A DNA stretch of 31,726 nucleotides, taken from Prorocentrum cordatum. Lineage: Eukaryota; Sar; Dinophyceae; Prorocentrales; Prorocentraceae. Under the pieces are notes generated by a model. That model was not told the origin of the DNA, did no database searches, and saw only the letters and a list, made by a program, of their open reading frames with translations. Positions 1-9,829 of the stretch are shown here, in pieces. Location: NCBI GenBank assembly GCA_963575745.1, contig CAUYUJ010015022.1, positions 107,501-139,226 on the forward strand, given 5' to 3'. A program made the position numbers and the translations under genes. Position 1 is the first letter of the stretch; the number at the start of each line of letters is the position of its first letter.

Positions 1-852
1 ATGCATACATACGTACACACGCGCACATGTACATACGTTCATACTTACAAACGAACATACGTGCATACACATACACACATACATACGTACATACATGCAT
101 GCATGCATGCATGCATGCATGCATACATACATACATACATACATACATTACATACATACATACAGAAAGACATACCGACATACATACATGCACACGTACC
201 TACGTCCATCCATGCACACATACACACATACATGAGCTCACACACATACACACATTCATGCGTGCATGCATGCTTACACCTACCTACCTACATACAGACA
301 TGCGTACGTGCATGCGTACGTACGTACGTACATACGTACGTACAGACGTACATGCGTACATACGTACATACGTACATGTACACATACACACATACACACA
401 TGCGTACGCACCAACACACACACATACATCCGTACGTGCATGCATGCATTCGTACATACATACATACAGGCGCACGCCCATACGTACATACGTACATACA
501 TACAGACGTACACACGTACATACGTACATACGCACATACGTACATACGTACATGCGTACATACGTACATACGTACATACGCACACACACATACACACATA
601 CACGCATACACACATACACATATACACGCATACACATACATGCGTAACCACATACACATACACACATGCATGCATACATACATGCATACAGACATACACA
701 CGTCGTACATACATACATACATACATACAAACAAAAAAGCATATATTCATTAATTCATCCATTCATTGATTCACTCATTCGTTCATTCATACATACATAC
801 ATACACACAAACATTTTAGCATACATACACCACACACATACATACATATATC
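1..852. repeat. Degenerate CATA/CATG/TACG tetranucleotide microsatellite
   Basis: Almost the whole stretch is built from 4-bp steps of the kind CATA, CATG, TACG and CACA, so it alternates purine and pyrimidine for hundreds of bases with few breaks (one is around 231-240). From about 745 to 797 the unit changes to CATT/CATC, then returns to CATA. Every frame on both strands is open for long distances and reads as His-Thr-Tyr-Ile or Tyr-Val-Cys-Met repeats, an artefact of the 4-bp period. No gene is supported here. Confidence 0.95.
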
Positions 853-878
853 TGTTTATTCATGTATATACATATACA

Positions 879-902
879 GTGTGCGCGCGTGTGTGTGTGT
901 GC
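879..902. repeat. Short GT/GC dinucleotide tract
   Basis: A run of alternating G with T or C closes the tetranucleotide array and marks the change into GC-rich sequence. Confidence 0.85.
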
Positions 903-2393
903 CCCGACGACCTCGTTCTTCGAGCGACGGACATCCAGCGTGTCCGCGGCAGTGGTGAGGAGGTGTGGATCGACCTCATGGTGGCCACTGCCACCAGGAG
1001 TGGCTCTGGCAGGGGCCTCGATGTTCCCTATCAGTAAACAGTGGGCCTCTGGGCCTTTCTTCTTGCCTGGGTCGCTGGGACCTTCGAGGACTTGGACTGG
1101 TTTAGCTCGTGTGCTGCTGCCAAGCGCGACCAGGCAATGGCCTCCCACAAACGTGCCCGCGCCCCTGGCTCCCCTGCCAGCCCGCGTACCGCTCACATGT
1201 GGTGAGCTGCCGCCCGGCTGCGGCCCCCCCGCGCCCCAGGGGCCCCGCCCCCTGCTCGCACTGCCTCCGCTGGTGTTGCTGCCGCGCTGGTGGGCATGCT
1301 CGGGCAGTGCTTGGGCGGCCGTGCCCCTGGCCATGCTCTGCTGGTGGCAATGGCTCGCCCTGTTGGGGCCCTGGCCGAGCCCCCGCGCTCGACCACCCCT
1401 GGCGCCTCGTCCGCGGACACACCTCTGGCGGAGCGTGTCACCCAAGCGGCCTGGACCCCCGGCCCGCACCGCGCCCTCCTCGATGGGGGAAGGCGGCCGG
1501 CTCGCGGTCGCCCCTGCCGCCGTCCCCTCTCCCCCATCGCCGCGCCCATTTTCCCCACCAGCCCTCGGGATCGAGGGCCAGCCTCTTCGAAGCGGCGGAG
1601 CTGTGGAGGCCTGGCGCCCTCTGCTCCGCTGCTCCTCGCTCCTCCCTGGCTCTCGGCCCTTCGCGGACGGTCAGTCCTTCGAGGGCGGCGCACCGCCTTT
1701 CCCAACGCTCGACGACGACGTCGCCACGCCCACCGGCACCCTTGGCCGCTGGCTCCATGCCGTATCCATCGCCCCCCCCCCCCCCCCCGAAGAGCCCGGC
1801 CTCCCGAGCGGCGCCCGCGGAGGGCCCGCTCCGCCACCGCACCGGAGCAGGGGCGCCGCCCGCGGTGCAGCTCCCCCCCCCCCGACGGGCCCTTCCCGGC
1901 GTGGCTGGCCCCCGCCTCCCCCTCCTCCTTGTTGGCTCGGCCCCCGTGCCTGCCCGCGCACAGTCCGCCCTCTCCAGCTTCGTTCGGGGGGTGCGCCGCC
2001 GGTGCAGCGACCTCGCCAGCTCCCTCGGGAGGCCTGGCCAGTGGCCCAGACCACCGAGCACGTGGCCCTCGCCGACCGGGTCGAGGTGCATGCTGCCTGG
2101 ATGGAGTGGTCTCATCACGGGGGCTGTCTGGCGTCCATCCCTGAACTCGACGCCCCCCTGCCTCCCGCACGCGCCCTCACTTTCATGGGTAGTCACGCGC
2201 AGCCACCCTGGAGGGTTGGGCTGCGCTTTGCTGGCCCGCCGTGTCTACCTCGCTCGCCTGTTCATGGGAGTGGATGCCAGCACCCACTTGGCCTCCCACT
2301 CCCTGGCATCGCTCGGACATGTGCATTTTTTCTCGGCGAGGGCCATCGAGGAGCATCGTTGATCATTTGGCGAAAAAACCACGCACGAAACCG
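903..2393. other. GC-rich region with overlapping open frames, no recognised gene
   Basis: This stretch is very rich in G+C and carries long C runs (for example 1772-1788). Open frames of 250 to 520 codons overlap on both strands, which is expected when AT-rich stop codons are rare. The products are Pro/Arg/Ala/Gly-rich and I recognise no domain. The last 250 bp (about 2150-2360) has more balanced composition and could be a decayed coding fragment, but I cannot name it. Read as unassigned. Confidence 0.6.
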
Positions 2394-2454
2394 AAATTAT
2401 CCTGGCGAAGGACCCATACATATGCTATTGTGAATACCGCAATTGTGAATATCT

Positions 2455-4543
2455 TCTTCGGTGGAGCCCCCTACGGGGCCACGAAACGTACGAGGGGTGT
2501 GCCGAAATGAATGTGCGGGACGCATGCGGGCACACCCACTGGGGCCTTCGGTGGAGCTCCCTATGGGACCACAAAACGTGCGAGGGGTCACGAAACGCGT
2601 GAGGGGTGTGCCGAAATGAGTGTGCGGGACGCATGCGGGCACACCCATTGGGGCCTTCGGCGGAGCTCCCTTTGGGGCCACGAAACGTGTGAAGGGTATG
2701 CCGACATGGGCATGCGGGACGCATGCGGGCGGCAGCACTGGGACCTCCGGTGGAGCCCCTCTACGGGGCCACGAAACGTGCGAGGGGTGTGCCGAAATGG
2801 GTGTGCGGGACGCATGCGGGTACACCCATTGGGGCCTTCGGTGGAGCTCCCTATGGGACCACGAAACGTGTGAGGGGTCACGAAACGCGTGAGGGGTGTG
2901 CCGAAATGGATGTGCGGGACGCATGCGGGCACACCCACTGGGGCCTTCGGTGGAGCTCCCTATGGGGCCACGAAACGTGTGAAGGGTATGCCGAAATGGG
3001 TGTGCGGGACGCATTCCCTATGGGGCCACGAAGCGCGTGAGGGGTGTGCCGAAATGGGTGTGCGGGACGCATGCGGGCGGCAGCACTCTGGGGCCTTCGG
3101 TGGAGCTCCCTATGGGGCCACGGAACTTGTGAGGGGTGTGCCGAAATGAAGGTGCGGGACGCATGCGGGCAGCAGCACTGGGGCCTTCGGCGGAGCTCCC
3201 TTTGGGGCCACGAAACGTGTGAGGGTGTGCCGAATTGGGTGTGCGTGACGCATGCGGGCGGCAGCACTGGGGCCTTTGGCGGAGCTCCCTATGGGGCCAC
3301 GAAACGTGTGAGGGGTGTGCCCAATTGGGTGTGCGTGACGCATGCGGGCGGCAGCACTGGGGCCTTCGGTAGAGTTCCCTATGGGGCCACGAAACGTGTA
3401 AGGGGTGTGCCGAAATGGGTGTGCGGGACGCATGCGGGCGGCAGCACTGGGGCCTTCGGCTGAGCTCCCTATGGGGCCACGAAGCGTGTGAGGGGTGTGC
3501 CGAATTGGGTGTGCGGGACGCATGCGGGCGGCAGCACTGGGGCCTTCGGCGGAGCTCCCTATGGGGCCACGAAACGTGTGAGGGGTGTGCCGAATTGGGT
3601 GTGCGTGACGCATGCGGGCGGCAGCACTGGGGCCTTCGGCGGAGCTCCCTATGGGGCCACGAAACGTGTGAGGGGTGTGCCGAATTGGGTGTGCGTGACG
3701 CATGCGGGCGGCAGCACTGGGGCCTTCGGCGGAGCTCCTATGGGGCCACGAAACGTGTGAGGGGTGTGCCGAATTGGGTGTGCGTGACGCATGCGGGCGC
3801 AGCGCTGGGGCCTTCGGCGGAGCTCCCTATGGGGCCACGAAACGTGTGAGGGGTGTGCCGAATTGGGTGTGCGTGACGCATGCGGGCGGCAGCACTGGGG
3901 CCTTCGGTGGAGCTCCCTATGGGGCCACGAAACGTGTGAGGGGTGTGCCGAAATGGGTGTGCGGGACGCATGCGGACGGCAGCCATGGGGCCTTCGGTGG
4001 AGTGACGCGTGCGGGCAGCACTGGGGCCTTCGTGTGAGCTCCCTAAGCCACGAAACGCCTTCGGCGGAGCTCCCTATGGAGCCACGAACGTGTGAGGGGT
4101 GTGCCGAAATGGGTGTGGGTGACGCATGCGGGCGCGGGCACTGGGGCCTTCGGTGGAGCTCCCTATGGAGCCACGAAACGTGTGAGGGGTGTGCCGAAAT
4201 GGGTGTGGGTGACGCATGCGGGCGCGGGCACTGGGGCCTTCGGTGGAGCTCCCTATGGAGCCACGAAACGTGTGAGGGGTGTGCCGAAATGGGTGTGGGT
4301 GACGCATGCGGGCGCGGGCACTGGGGCCTTCGGTGGAGCTCCCTATGGAGCCACGAAACGTGTGAGGGGTGTGCCGAAATGGGTGTGGGTGACGCATGCG
4401 GGCGCGGGCACTGGGGCCTTCGGTGGAGCTCCCTATGGAGCCACGAAGCGTGTGAGGGGTGTGCCGAAATGGGTGTGGTGACGCATGCGGGCGCGGGCAC
4501 CGGGGCCTTCGGTGGAACTCCCTATGGAGCCACGAAGCGGTGT
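2455..4543 (+). repeat. Tandem array of about 90-bp units (array A)
   Basis: Roughly two dozen units. Each contains TTCGGYGGAGCTCCCTATGG, then GCCACGAAACGTGTGAGG, then a GTGCCGAA segment and a GACGCATGCGGGC segment. In the best block (3481-3960) the spacing is exactly 90 bp. Sub-types are clustered: units with a GGCAGCACTGG segment in the middle, then at least four almost identical units with GCGCGGGCACTGG at 4111-4500. A few units are shortened (around 2590, 3010 and 3980-4080). Ninety bases is 30 codons, so several frames remain open throughout; this explains the long Gly/Ala/Thr-rich ORFs. Confidence 0.95.
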
Positions 4544-4613
4544 ACTGGGTGGGTGAAGAGGAGAGGAGGAGAGGAGGGGAGGAAGAGGAGAGGAGAGGAG
4601 AGGAGAGGAGAGG
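4544..4613. repeat. Purine-only GAGGA tract closing array A
   Basis: An A/G-only stretch on the + strand made of GGAGA/GAGGA steps. Elements B (12930-12985) and C (17370-17430) have a shorter purine tract in the same place, between array and tail. Confidence 0.85.
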
Positions 4614-4668
4614 AACGCGGGGCACCGTCTCTTCAAAACGAGGACCCAACACCACAGGATGGTTGGGA

Positions 4669-5330
4669 AAAAACACAGGGAATGGACGTCCGAGCGATGG
4701 CCAGACTCTGCCTCGCTCCTGGCGTGCAGCGCTGGGAGGCCGCGTCGCGTGGACACCGCGGTGCGGCTCACGCTGGAGGCCCCCCGATGTTTGAGGGCAT
4801 GCCCTCGGGTGCCAGGAGTGTCGCCGCGCCAGCCCCAGCCAGAACGCAGCGCTCCCTTCCGCCCGCACTGCCCCCCTCACGGCTCCTGTCGCTCGCTGCT
4901 CCTACTGTTCCTCTTGGCCTTCTCATTGTCTGTCTTGGGTATTGTCCTGCTTCGCGGCCAACTGACCGCCGCTGCTGCGGTCCGTCTTGCCGTCCCTTCT
5001 CCTTGTCTTCAATTTTTTTTCTCTCTCTCTCTCTCTCTCTCTGTCTGTATCTCTCCCCATAATTCAATATACTGTATTTGTTTCATTGTTTGTCTCTGTC
5101 TGTATTCCTCTCTATCTCTCTTGCTCTTGTTTCCTTACGTACGCGTCTCTTCTTTGTCGTGCTGGCCTTGTCTGCTCCCGCTGCTCAGGCCTTTTTGAGC
5201 GTCCACTGTTTGGCTTTGTGCTTCGTGCTTCTCAGATTGTCCGTCGTGCCCCCCCGCCGCTGATGCCCTCGCAGTCGCCACTGCGGCTCCAGCTTGCACA
5301 CCAGCCCTTTGTCCATGACTATTCCGTATC
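4669..5330 (+). promoter_or_regulatory. Upstream region of the fucosyltransferase-like gene
   Basis: No separate gene is visible. The right half (4980-5240) is strongly pyrimidine-rich, with a T8 run followed by a CT dinucleotide tract at 5021-5042, and contains no clear TATA box; dinoflagellate promoters usually lack one. Two AG dinucleotides that follow pyrimidine tracts, at 5187-5188 and 5234-5235, could serve as trans-splice acceptors for a spliced leader, placing the mature 5' end within about 150 bp of the ATG at 5331. Both the promoter and the acceptors are inference. Confidence 0.4.
5021..5042. repeat. CT microsatellite
   Basis: An uninterrupted CT run preceded by T8, in the pyrimidine-rich leader region of the downstream gene. 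Confidence 0.9.
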
Positions 5331-5768
5331 ATGGCGGTATTACTGCTTACCTTACTGCTTGCGCCGACCTTGGCTTCGTCTTTGACTGTCTCCCGAAACG
5401 TGTCACCCAGCCTCGTTGGGAACGCGACGGGTAATCGGACAGACGCGCATAGTGAGTGTCATGGCAGGGGTAATGTGCCAGTCGAGGAATTCCTTCAGCA
5501 ATGCAGGGCCTGCAGACTGGCAGGCGTGAGTGCGCCCCGCTTGTACATTAGACAGCCGAATGACGGTCTGGGCTCCAGGCTCCACGACATCATTACGGGT
5601 ATATTGCAGCCAATAAGGGTATGGTTCTAGGCGGGGTCACCTACGGAAAGCACACCTGCACGCCAGCGCATGGCATCGACGTCATGGAGGCCTTTGGCAA
5701 GTTCTTCGGGAACCAACATCCCAGGAACATGTTTACGGACCACCCGCCGGCCTACAAGTTTGTCGAAT
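5331..5768 (+). CDS. First exon of a secreted fucosyltransferase-like glycosyltransferase (one frameshift)
   Basis: Predicted to transfer a sugar, probably fucose, to a glycan in the secretory pathway. The ATG at 5331 opens a hydrophobic signal peptide or anchor (residues 1-17, rich in Leu). A luminal stretch follows with three N-glycosylation sequons (NVS, NAT, NRT near residues 23-37). Residues 79-86, GLGSRLHD, match the nucleotide-sugar loop near the N terminus of HVRRGD-type fucosyltransferases. This frame stops at 5628, but the frame one step away continues from 5606 as AANKGMVLGGVTYGKH and stays open to the TAG at 5766-5768, so one base is missing near 5604-5606 relative to an intact gene. 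Either this is a sequence error or the allele is broken. The rest of the protein is encoded at about 17651-18306, so a splice donor is expected shortly before 5768. I chose this ATG because it gives a proper signal peptide. Confidence 0.7.
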
Positions 5769-6035
5769 AGCCTTCGGCCTATCCCGCCACCGTGCCTGGG
5801 TCCTGGGAGTCCTCTTGGAGACCTTCTGCGGCGTCTGGGCGGCCTTTGGGCCGTCTCAGGGCCATCTTCGTCGTGCTGGGGCGATCGTTCGGTGACTTGG
5901 GGCCCTCTTAGACCTTCTTGGGGGCGGCTTGGGGCTCCCTGGGGTCCGTCTTGCAGCCCTCTTGGGTCCGAAAAAGTCACGCGCCACCACACGCAGCCCC
6001 GTAAGGTTTGGGTTCCGGGTCCCTAAGAGACTTCT
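5769..6035 (+). repeat. Degenerate CTTGGG-type repeat at the start of the intron
   Basis: Irregular units of about 10 bp containing CTTGG or TTTGGG (for example 5812-5840 and 5896-5970), related to the better preserved copies at 13425, 15485, 21306 and 29088. It begins directly after the stop-terminated end of exon 1, so it lies at the 5' end of the proposed intron. Confidence 0.6.
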
Positions 6036-6092
6036 CAGGAGTGACGACTGAGGCTCAGGGGATTGGGCAAAGGACCTGAGGACACGCCCACT

Positions 6093-6110
6093 CCGTGCCC
6101 AGAGGCACGG
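6093..6110. repeat. Small perfect hairpin
   Basis: CCGTGCC and GGCACGG are separated by a 4-base loop, giving a 7-bp perfect stem. No function is evident. Confidence 0.5.
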
Positions 6111-6149
6111 TGGCGGATCTGGCACGGCCTACGTGACATCAGCAAGGCC

Positions 6150-6228
6150 TCTACGAAATGTAGACGCTTCGCGTAAACCCACCGGCCCATCCAGAAACGA
6201 TGCCCAGACGAGTTGCCCTGATCAGGGA
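6150..6228 (-). repeat. Dispersed repeat piece resembling the LINE linker
   Basis: CCATCCAGAAACGATGCCCA at 6187-6206 recurs at 13355-13374. On the minus strand the adjoining bases (6150-6178) read WVYAKRLHFVEAL, close to WGYAKRLEFLQAV in the LINE at 11290-11335. I read it as a short fragment of the same or a related retroelement. Too little remains for a firm call. Confidence 0.35.
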
Positions 6229-6290
6229 TGTGGAGTATAATGCAGTGGAACAAAGGGTTGGGTAAGACGTTGTACCCGAAGAGGGGGAGG

Positions 6291-6379
6291 ATGGAGGAGG
6301 AATCGGAGGAGGAGGAGCAAGAGGAGGAGGAGGAGGAGGAGGAGGAGGAGGAGGAGGAGGAGGAGGAGGAGGAGGAGGA
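6291..6379. repeat. GGA trinucleotide tract
   Basis: Nearly pure GGA repeats, purine-only on the + strand; open frames read poly-Glu or, on the other strand, poly-Ser/Leu/Pro. No gene is implied. Confidence 0.95.
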
Positions 6380-6499
6380 CCAGTGTAAACCCAAGAGTCA
6401 TCAACGATGTTGGAAAAAAACATCCCTCCAAGCGCCCTCTTCATAGGCCCCTGCAACGGTTCATTTCCACTGAGGGAACTGCCTCGTTGAAAGACTACC

Positions 6500-6730
6500 G
6501 TTTGAAGACCCTGAAGCGTGCCAAAACACTGTTCTGGGAGTCCAACGCGACGGATCAACCTGACTGTTGCGTCTTGACGATCCTGAATCGCGCCAGAACG
6601 CCATTCCTGGGACTTCAACACCGCGAATCAATGTAACTGTTGCACCCTCATAATCCAGAGTCCTTCCAGAACATCGTTTCTGGTACGCCTGATCATGGGA
6701 GTCCGTGAATCGCCTGCAAATCTTGAAACG
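6500..6730. repeat. Three degenerate tandem units of 72-73 bp
   Basis: Related segments begin at 6521, 6593 and 6666 (CCAAAACAC, CCAGAACGC, CCAGAACAT), each followed by a TTCTGG or TTCCTGG and then a segment ending in CAACCTGACTGTTGC or a variant. Spacing is 72 and 73 bp. The minus strand reads related peptides with ATVRLIRRV and ATVTLIRGV, but stops interrupt them. Confidence 0.6.
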
Positions 6731-6897
6731 GAATGTGTGCGGTGCTAAGGGCGAGAACCACATTTTGAAACGAAACCGCCCTCAACCCGTGAAACTCTGG
6801 CAATTTTTTAAAACGAATGTGCGCGGCGCTAAGGCGAGAGCCACATTTGGAAAACGGGCCGCCCTCCATTTGTGAATGTGTGCCATTTTTTGAGCTT
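6731..6897. repeat. Two tandem units of about 84 bp
   Basis: GAATGTGTGCGGTGCTAAGG at 6731 and GAATGTGCGCGGCGCTAAGG at 6815 start two related units; both continue with a GCGAGARCCACATTT segment and end in a T-rich stretch. They follow directly on the 72-bp units. Confidence 0.65.
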
Positions 6898-6997
6898 CAG
6901 GATCATAAGCGGTAAGGAAGTCTCAGGCGAAACGCACGGCCCGCCCTAAAAACTGGCCTCGGGTGCGACAGGGATAAGTTATTTGTACGGAACAATA

Positions 6998-7078
6998 ATG
7001 GAGGAGGAGGAGAAGGACGAGGAGGAGGACGAGGAGGACGAGGAGGAGGAGGAGGAGGGCAAGGAGGAGGAAGGAGTA
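6998..7078. repeat. GGA-rich tract
   Basis: Imperfect GGA/GGACGA repeats coding, if read, for Glu/Asp runs. It contains no C except in GAC steps. Confidence 0.9.
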
Positions 7079-7749
7079 GGGGAACGTGGAAAAGAACGAG
7101 GCAAGGCACAGCAAGACCTGGGCAGCCGCTGTCTCGGCTATCTGGCTCACCTCTGCTGGGTGAGAGCTCTAGTATCGACGATCGCTTCTGAGGTCATCAA
7201 TGCGCTACTCGGGCAAGCCTGCCGGACTATATAGCCCATCATGGGCCTTCAAAACCCGCGTTAGCACGAAGGCGCACCGCAATTCATTCAACACGTACAG
7301 ATCGGAGGCTTTTTTGCACTTGAGCCGATAACCTCCACCTGGGGCCGACGGGTGCGGAGGAAGGCTCTCAGGGAATTCGGGGCCTCGAGAAAGCAGGAAA
7401 AAATTCCTGCGGCCACTCTGGGCCGCTGCGGTCTCGCTGTGCGTGCGCCTTCGTGCCGCTCATGCTGCTCCCTCCCCGCTCCCCCACCTCCCCACCTCCC
7501 CACACCTCCCCCAACCAACTCTCGGCATCGTGCAGCCGACAGGTTTGGAACATGTGAAAAGTTCGCGCTCTCGGCGCCCAGGTCAGAGAAGTTACCTGGG
7601 CATGGGTTTTCTTCTCGGTTGTTACTGGAGCCTTGAGTCGCTCGAAGCCTCAGAAGTTCCTTTGCATCATGGTTTTTTCTGCCTCTTCAGATCACGAATC
7701 AACTCTTAGGCTCGCTCGCTGCCTGCAGCCGCCATTCCCATGAGCCCAC
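7079..7749. other. Unassigned intron sequence
   Basis: Balanced composition apart from a C-rich patch with CCCCACCTCC repeats at 7468-7512. I see no domain, RNA gene or terminal repeat. It separates the GGA tract from the 3' end of the minus-strand LINE and may include that element's untranslated tail. Confidence 0.5.
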
Positions 7750-8088
7750 TTAGGCTGATTGCTCTTGCACCGACGCTTGCACTGCTCTCTGGAGCGCCCC
7801 TGGGGGTGGGCTCCCGATCTTCACGACTACGCCTGTAGCCACGATCGCCTTGATGAGTTGCAGACGCAGCTCCGCGATCGTGACCTTCGGGATCTCCGTG
7901 CTGTCCCCAGTCTTCTCCTTGTAGCGCTGGATGAGCACGGGCCTCAAGAGCGGGCTGATGGCGATCGGGCTCAGAATGAGGTGCAACTTCGCTTGGTCCG
8001 CCTTCTGCCCGTTCTCGTTGAACGTCTTCTTGATGCGGAAGTTGCGCACCAGGTCGTTCATCTCCTCTCTGTCCATCGCTGTCATTAA
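7750..8088 (-). pseudogene. LINE-1 relic: C-terminal end of the ORF
   Basis: Read on the minus strand from 8085 downward this frame gives 111 residues, including MNDLVRNFRIKKTF near the start, KATAV-type helical sequence, and KIGSPPPGALQRAV near the end. A terminal GxxPPGxLxR segment after a short helical domain is what I associate with the end of dinoflagellate LINE polyproteins. The stop at 7750-7752 is therefore probably the original end of the ORF. It is in a different frame from the preceding segment, so at least one frameshift lies near 8090-8140. Confidence 0.6.
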
Positions 8089-9009
8089 TTTTGCGAACTA
8101 CTCGAGGGTCTGCTGCGTATCGTCTGGGAAGATGCGAGCGTGGGAATCATACACCCGAAGATGTGCAGGTGTGGGGGTCCGAGATCTTTCTTGCCTTCCT
8201 CCGTGCACAGGTGGTGGTACTCCTGGCACATGCGCAATCCCTCCGCCACCACTGGGTGGAGCAGTGCGCCAGGATGAGGCAGTCCCACAGCGCTCCCATC
8301 ATAATGCGCAGCACCTGCGTGTTGTTGAGCGTGAGCGTCTGCAGCGTGAATACTCGCTCCTGCATCGTCACATCCACATCTTCGTCTGAGCCAGCTCCAT
8401 CCCCCTTGCCGCGGGCACGCTTGAGCTTGCGACCTCCTTTGCCTTACTGTCGTGCTGCTGGTGCCGCTCCTGCGCCTGCTGCTGGTGGTAGGCCGATTAT
8501 CCACGCCGACATTTGAAGGTCCCGCTGCGTGTTGCTTGACGTGGTCAAGATGTTCTGCAATCTCCGAGGTAGAGTGATTACAAAGTGAGCAAGGATGTGC
8601 GGATGCAGCTGCCGGCGTAAACTCGAACGAAATGGCTCTGGTGGGGCATCGCATTGGACTCGATCGTGACATGTTCCAGACGTTGCGCGCCCAGCTTGCC
8701 CTCGACGCAAATATCCTCCGACACCGGGGGCACACGTTCGTTGTCGTAATCATCGAGTGCAACTCCCTCTTCTCGCGTGTCTTGCTCATGTGGGCCGCGA
8801 GGGCTCTCATCGTGGATCAAGCACTTCCGCAAACTTCTCCTTGTGGTGTCTCGTGCATGCAGACGTGCCCGTGCATGTACTCCTCACCTCCCAAGTGCTC
8901 GCTCCCTCTGTAGGCCTCGCCCTTCTCCTTCTCCTCGTAGTGCTTGTCAAATAAGTGTCTGATGTGTCGAGGCCTTTTCTTAAAAAAACGCTTTGCGAAC
9001 ACCTTCTTT
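8089..9009 (-). pseudogene. LINE-1 relic: zinc-finger region after the reverse transcriptase
   Basis: Minus-strand frames 9002-8817, 8810-8520, 8377-8250 and 8250-8100 join into one degraded reading. It includes HVCMHET then VCG, an MRALAAHMSKTREK helix, CPRCRRIFASRASWARNVW (CxxC start of a finger) and CSLCNHSTSEIAEHLDH (CxxC with spaced His). A segment LTLNNTQVLRIMMGALWD and then KDLGPPHLHIFG follow, again in a different frame. These are cysteine/histidine modules of the kind that follow the reverse transcriptase in dinoflagellate LINEs. Several frameshifts and one stop (about 8817) show it is dead. Confidence 0.6.
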
Positions 9010-9829
9010 CTTTAAGACATTGAGCAGCCCCTCCCGAGCCTGTGCGAACATCGATTCTGGGTCGATCTTGGCGAAAACCTCCAAGTCGTCCTGCAACTGT
9101 CGGGCCCATGATGTGCTTAACTCGTTAAGCTGGCCTGAGGGTCCCAGTCGAGGTCGATCTACTTTGAGGTCCATGTGGGTGGTCACAATCATGCCCGCTC
9201 AGACCTGGGAGTGCTGTTGGGGGTCCCGGGGCATCTTCTGATAGCAACGAACCTTCAGAATCCTCCACTCGACGGCGGCTTTCGATATGTTATACTGCTT
9301 TAGAACCTGCACGTGCTTCTCACTCCTTTTTGTTCCCTCGATCTCCTCTGTCGTGCCACGGCTGAGTACTCGCAGGAAGCGAACGAACACCCCGTCGAGC
9401 TTGTCTATAAGGCTGTGCGGCAACACAAAAACAGTCATACCTGATAAGCCTGCGCCTTGTACGTAGGCAATGAACAAGCAACCTGCGCATGCGAGGCGGG
9501 ATCGGCTCCGACCACAGCTTTCCTAGCGATCTCCACCCTGCCTTGGTGGCCTTAATTCGCCCACGTAGCTCTGCGCGAAGGCTGCCGTCGAACGCAAGCG
9601 TGGGCCCTGACACACGTGCTTCCCGTACCACTGCTCCGATGATTGTTTTCGATGTTGTTTTTTTGTATCCGCTGCAAGCGACCTCTTGCCTATCACGTGC
9701 GTGATGTGAATTGTTGTGCCTTCGTTTAGCTTGTGCCTCGTCTCCCCGATCCTCGTGCTCAACTTGTTGGTGAGTTGATTTAGCTGCAGCTCCATAGCTC
9801 GGTGACGCTTCATATGCATGTAGATATAT
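9010..9829 (-). pseudogene. LINE-1 relic: reverse transcriptase thumb and connection
   Basis: The minus strand reads MELQLNQLTNKLSTRIGETR (9790 downward), then LAFDGSLRAELRGRIKATKA with GWRSLGKLWSE (about 9600-9510), then VQGAGLSGMTVFVLPHSLID with KLDGVFVRFLRVLSRG (about 9460-9360), then ISKAAVEWRILKVRCYQKM (about 9285-9240), then a segment ending near 8980. The series of an Arg/Lys-rich helix, KLWS, a VQGA..G..VFVLP strand and a KLD..  ..R.L.RG helix is the typical connection after the RT palm in LINEs. Three or four frame changes occur within 800 bp. Confidence 0.7.

Larger units (their letters stand above)
2394..4668 (+). mobile_element. Composite minisatellite element A (conserved head, 90-bp array, purine tract, conserved tail)
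   Basis: The element starts with a head that includes CTGGCGAAGGACCC, runs through an array of about 90-bp units, then a GAGGA-rich purine tract, and ends with a tail that includes CAACACCACAGGATGGTTGG. The same order of head, array, purine tract and tail occurs at 11364-13039 and 16213-17480. The head around 2410-2460 matches that of element C closely, including a TCGGTG-type entry into the array. The tail carries ATGGTTGGG, the inverse of the CCCAACCAT seen in the heads of elements B and C; in this copy the head motif has decayed to CCCATACAT. No coding domain is present, so it would have to be moved by another element's proteins. Confidence 0.75.

Noticed and set aside
862-2433. 523-codon open frame on the + strand
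   Set aside because: GC-rich sequence with few stops in any frame on either strand. No domain, biased Pro/Arg/Ala composition, and it starts within a microsatellite and ends in the head of element A.
2455-4543. CRISPR-like regular repeats
   Set aside because: Units are contiguous near-identical 90-bp repeats with no unique spacers and no cas genes; the context is eukaryotic.
5599-5609. An 11-bp GT...AG mini-intron (GTATATTGCAG) that would restore the frame in exon 1
   Set aside because: Too short for spliceosomal removal. Restoring one base at 5604-5606 gives a better fit to the conserved loop-strand spacing of the enzyme family.
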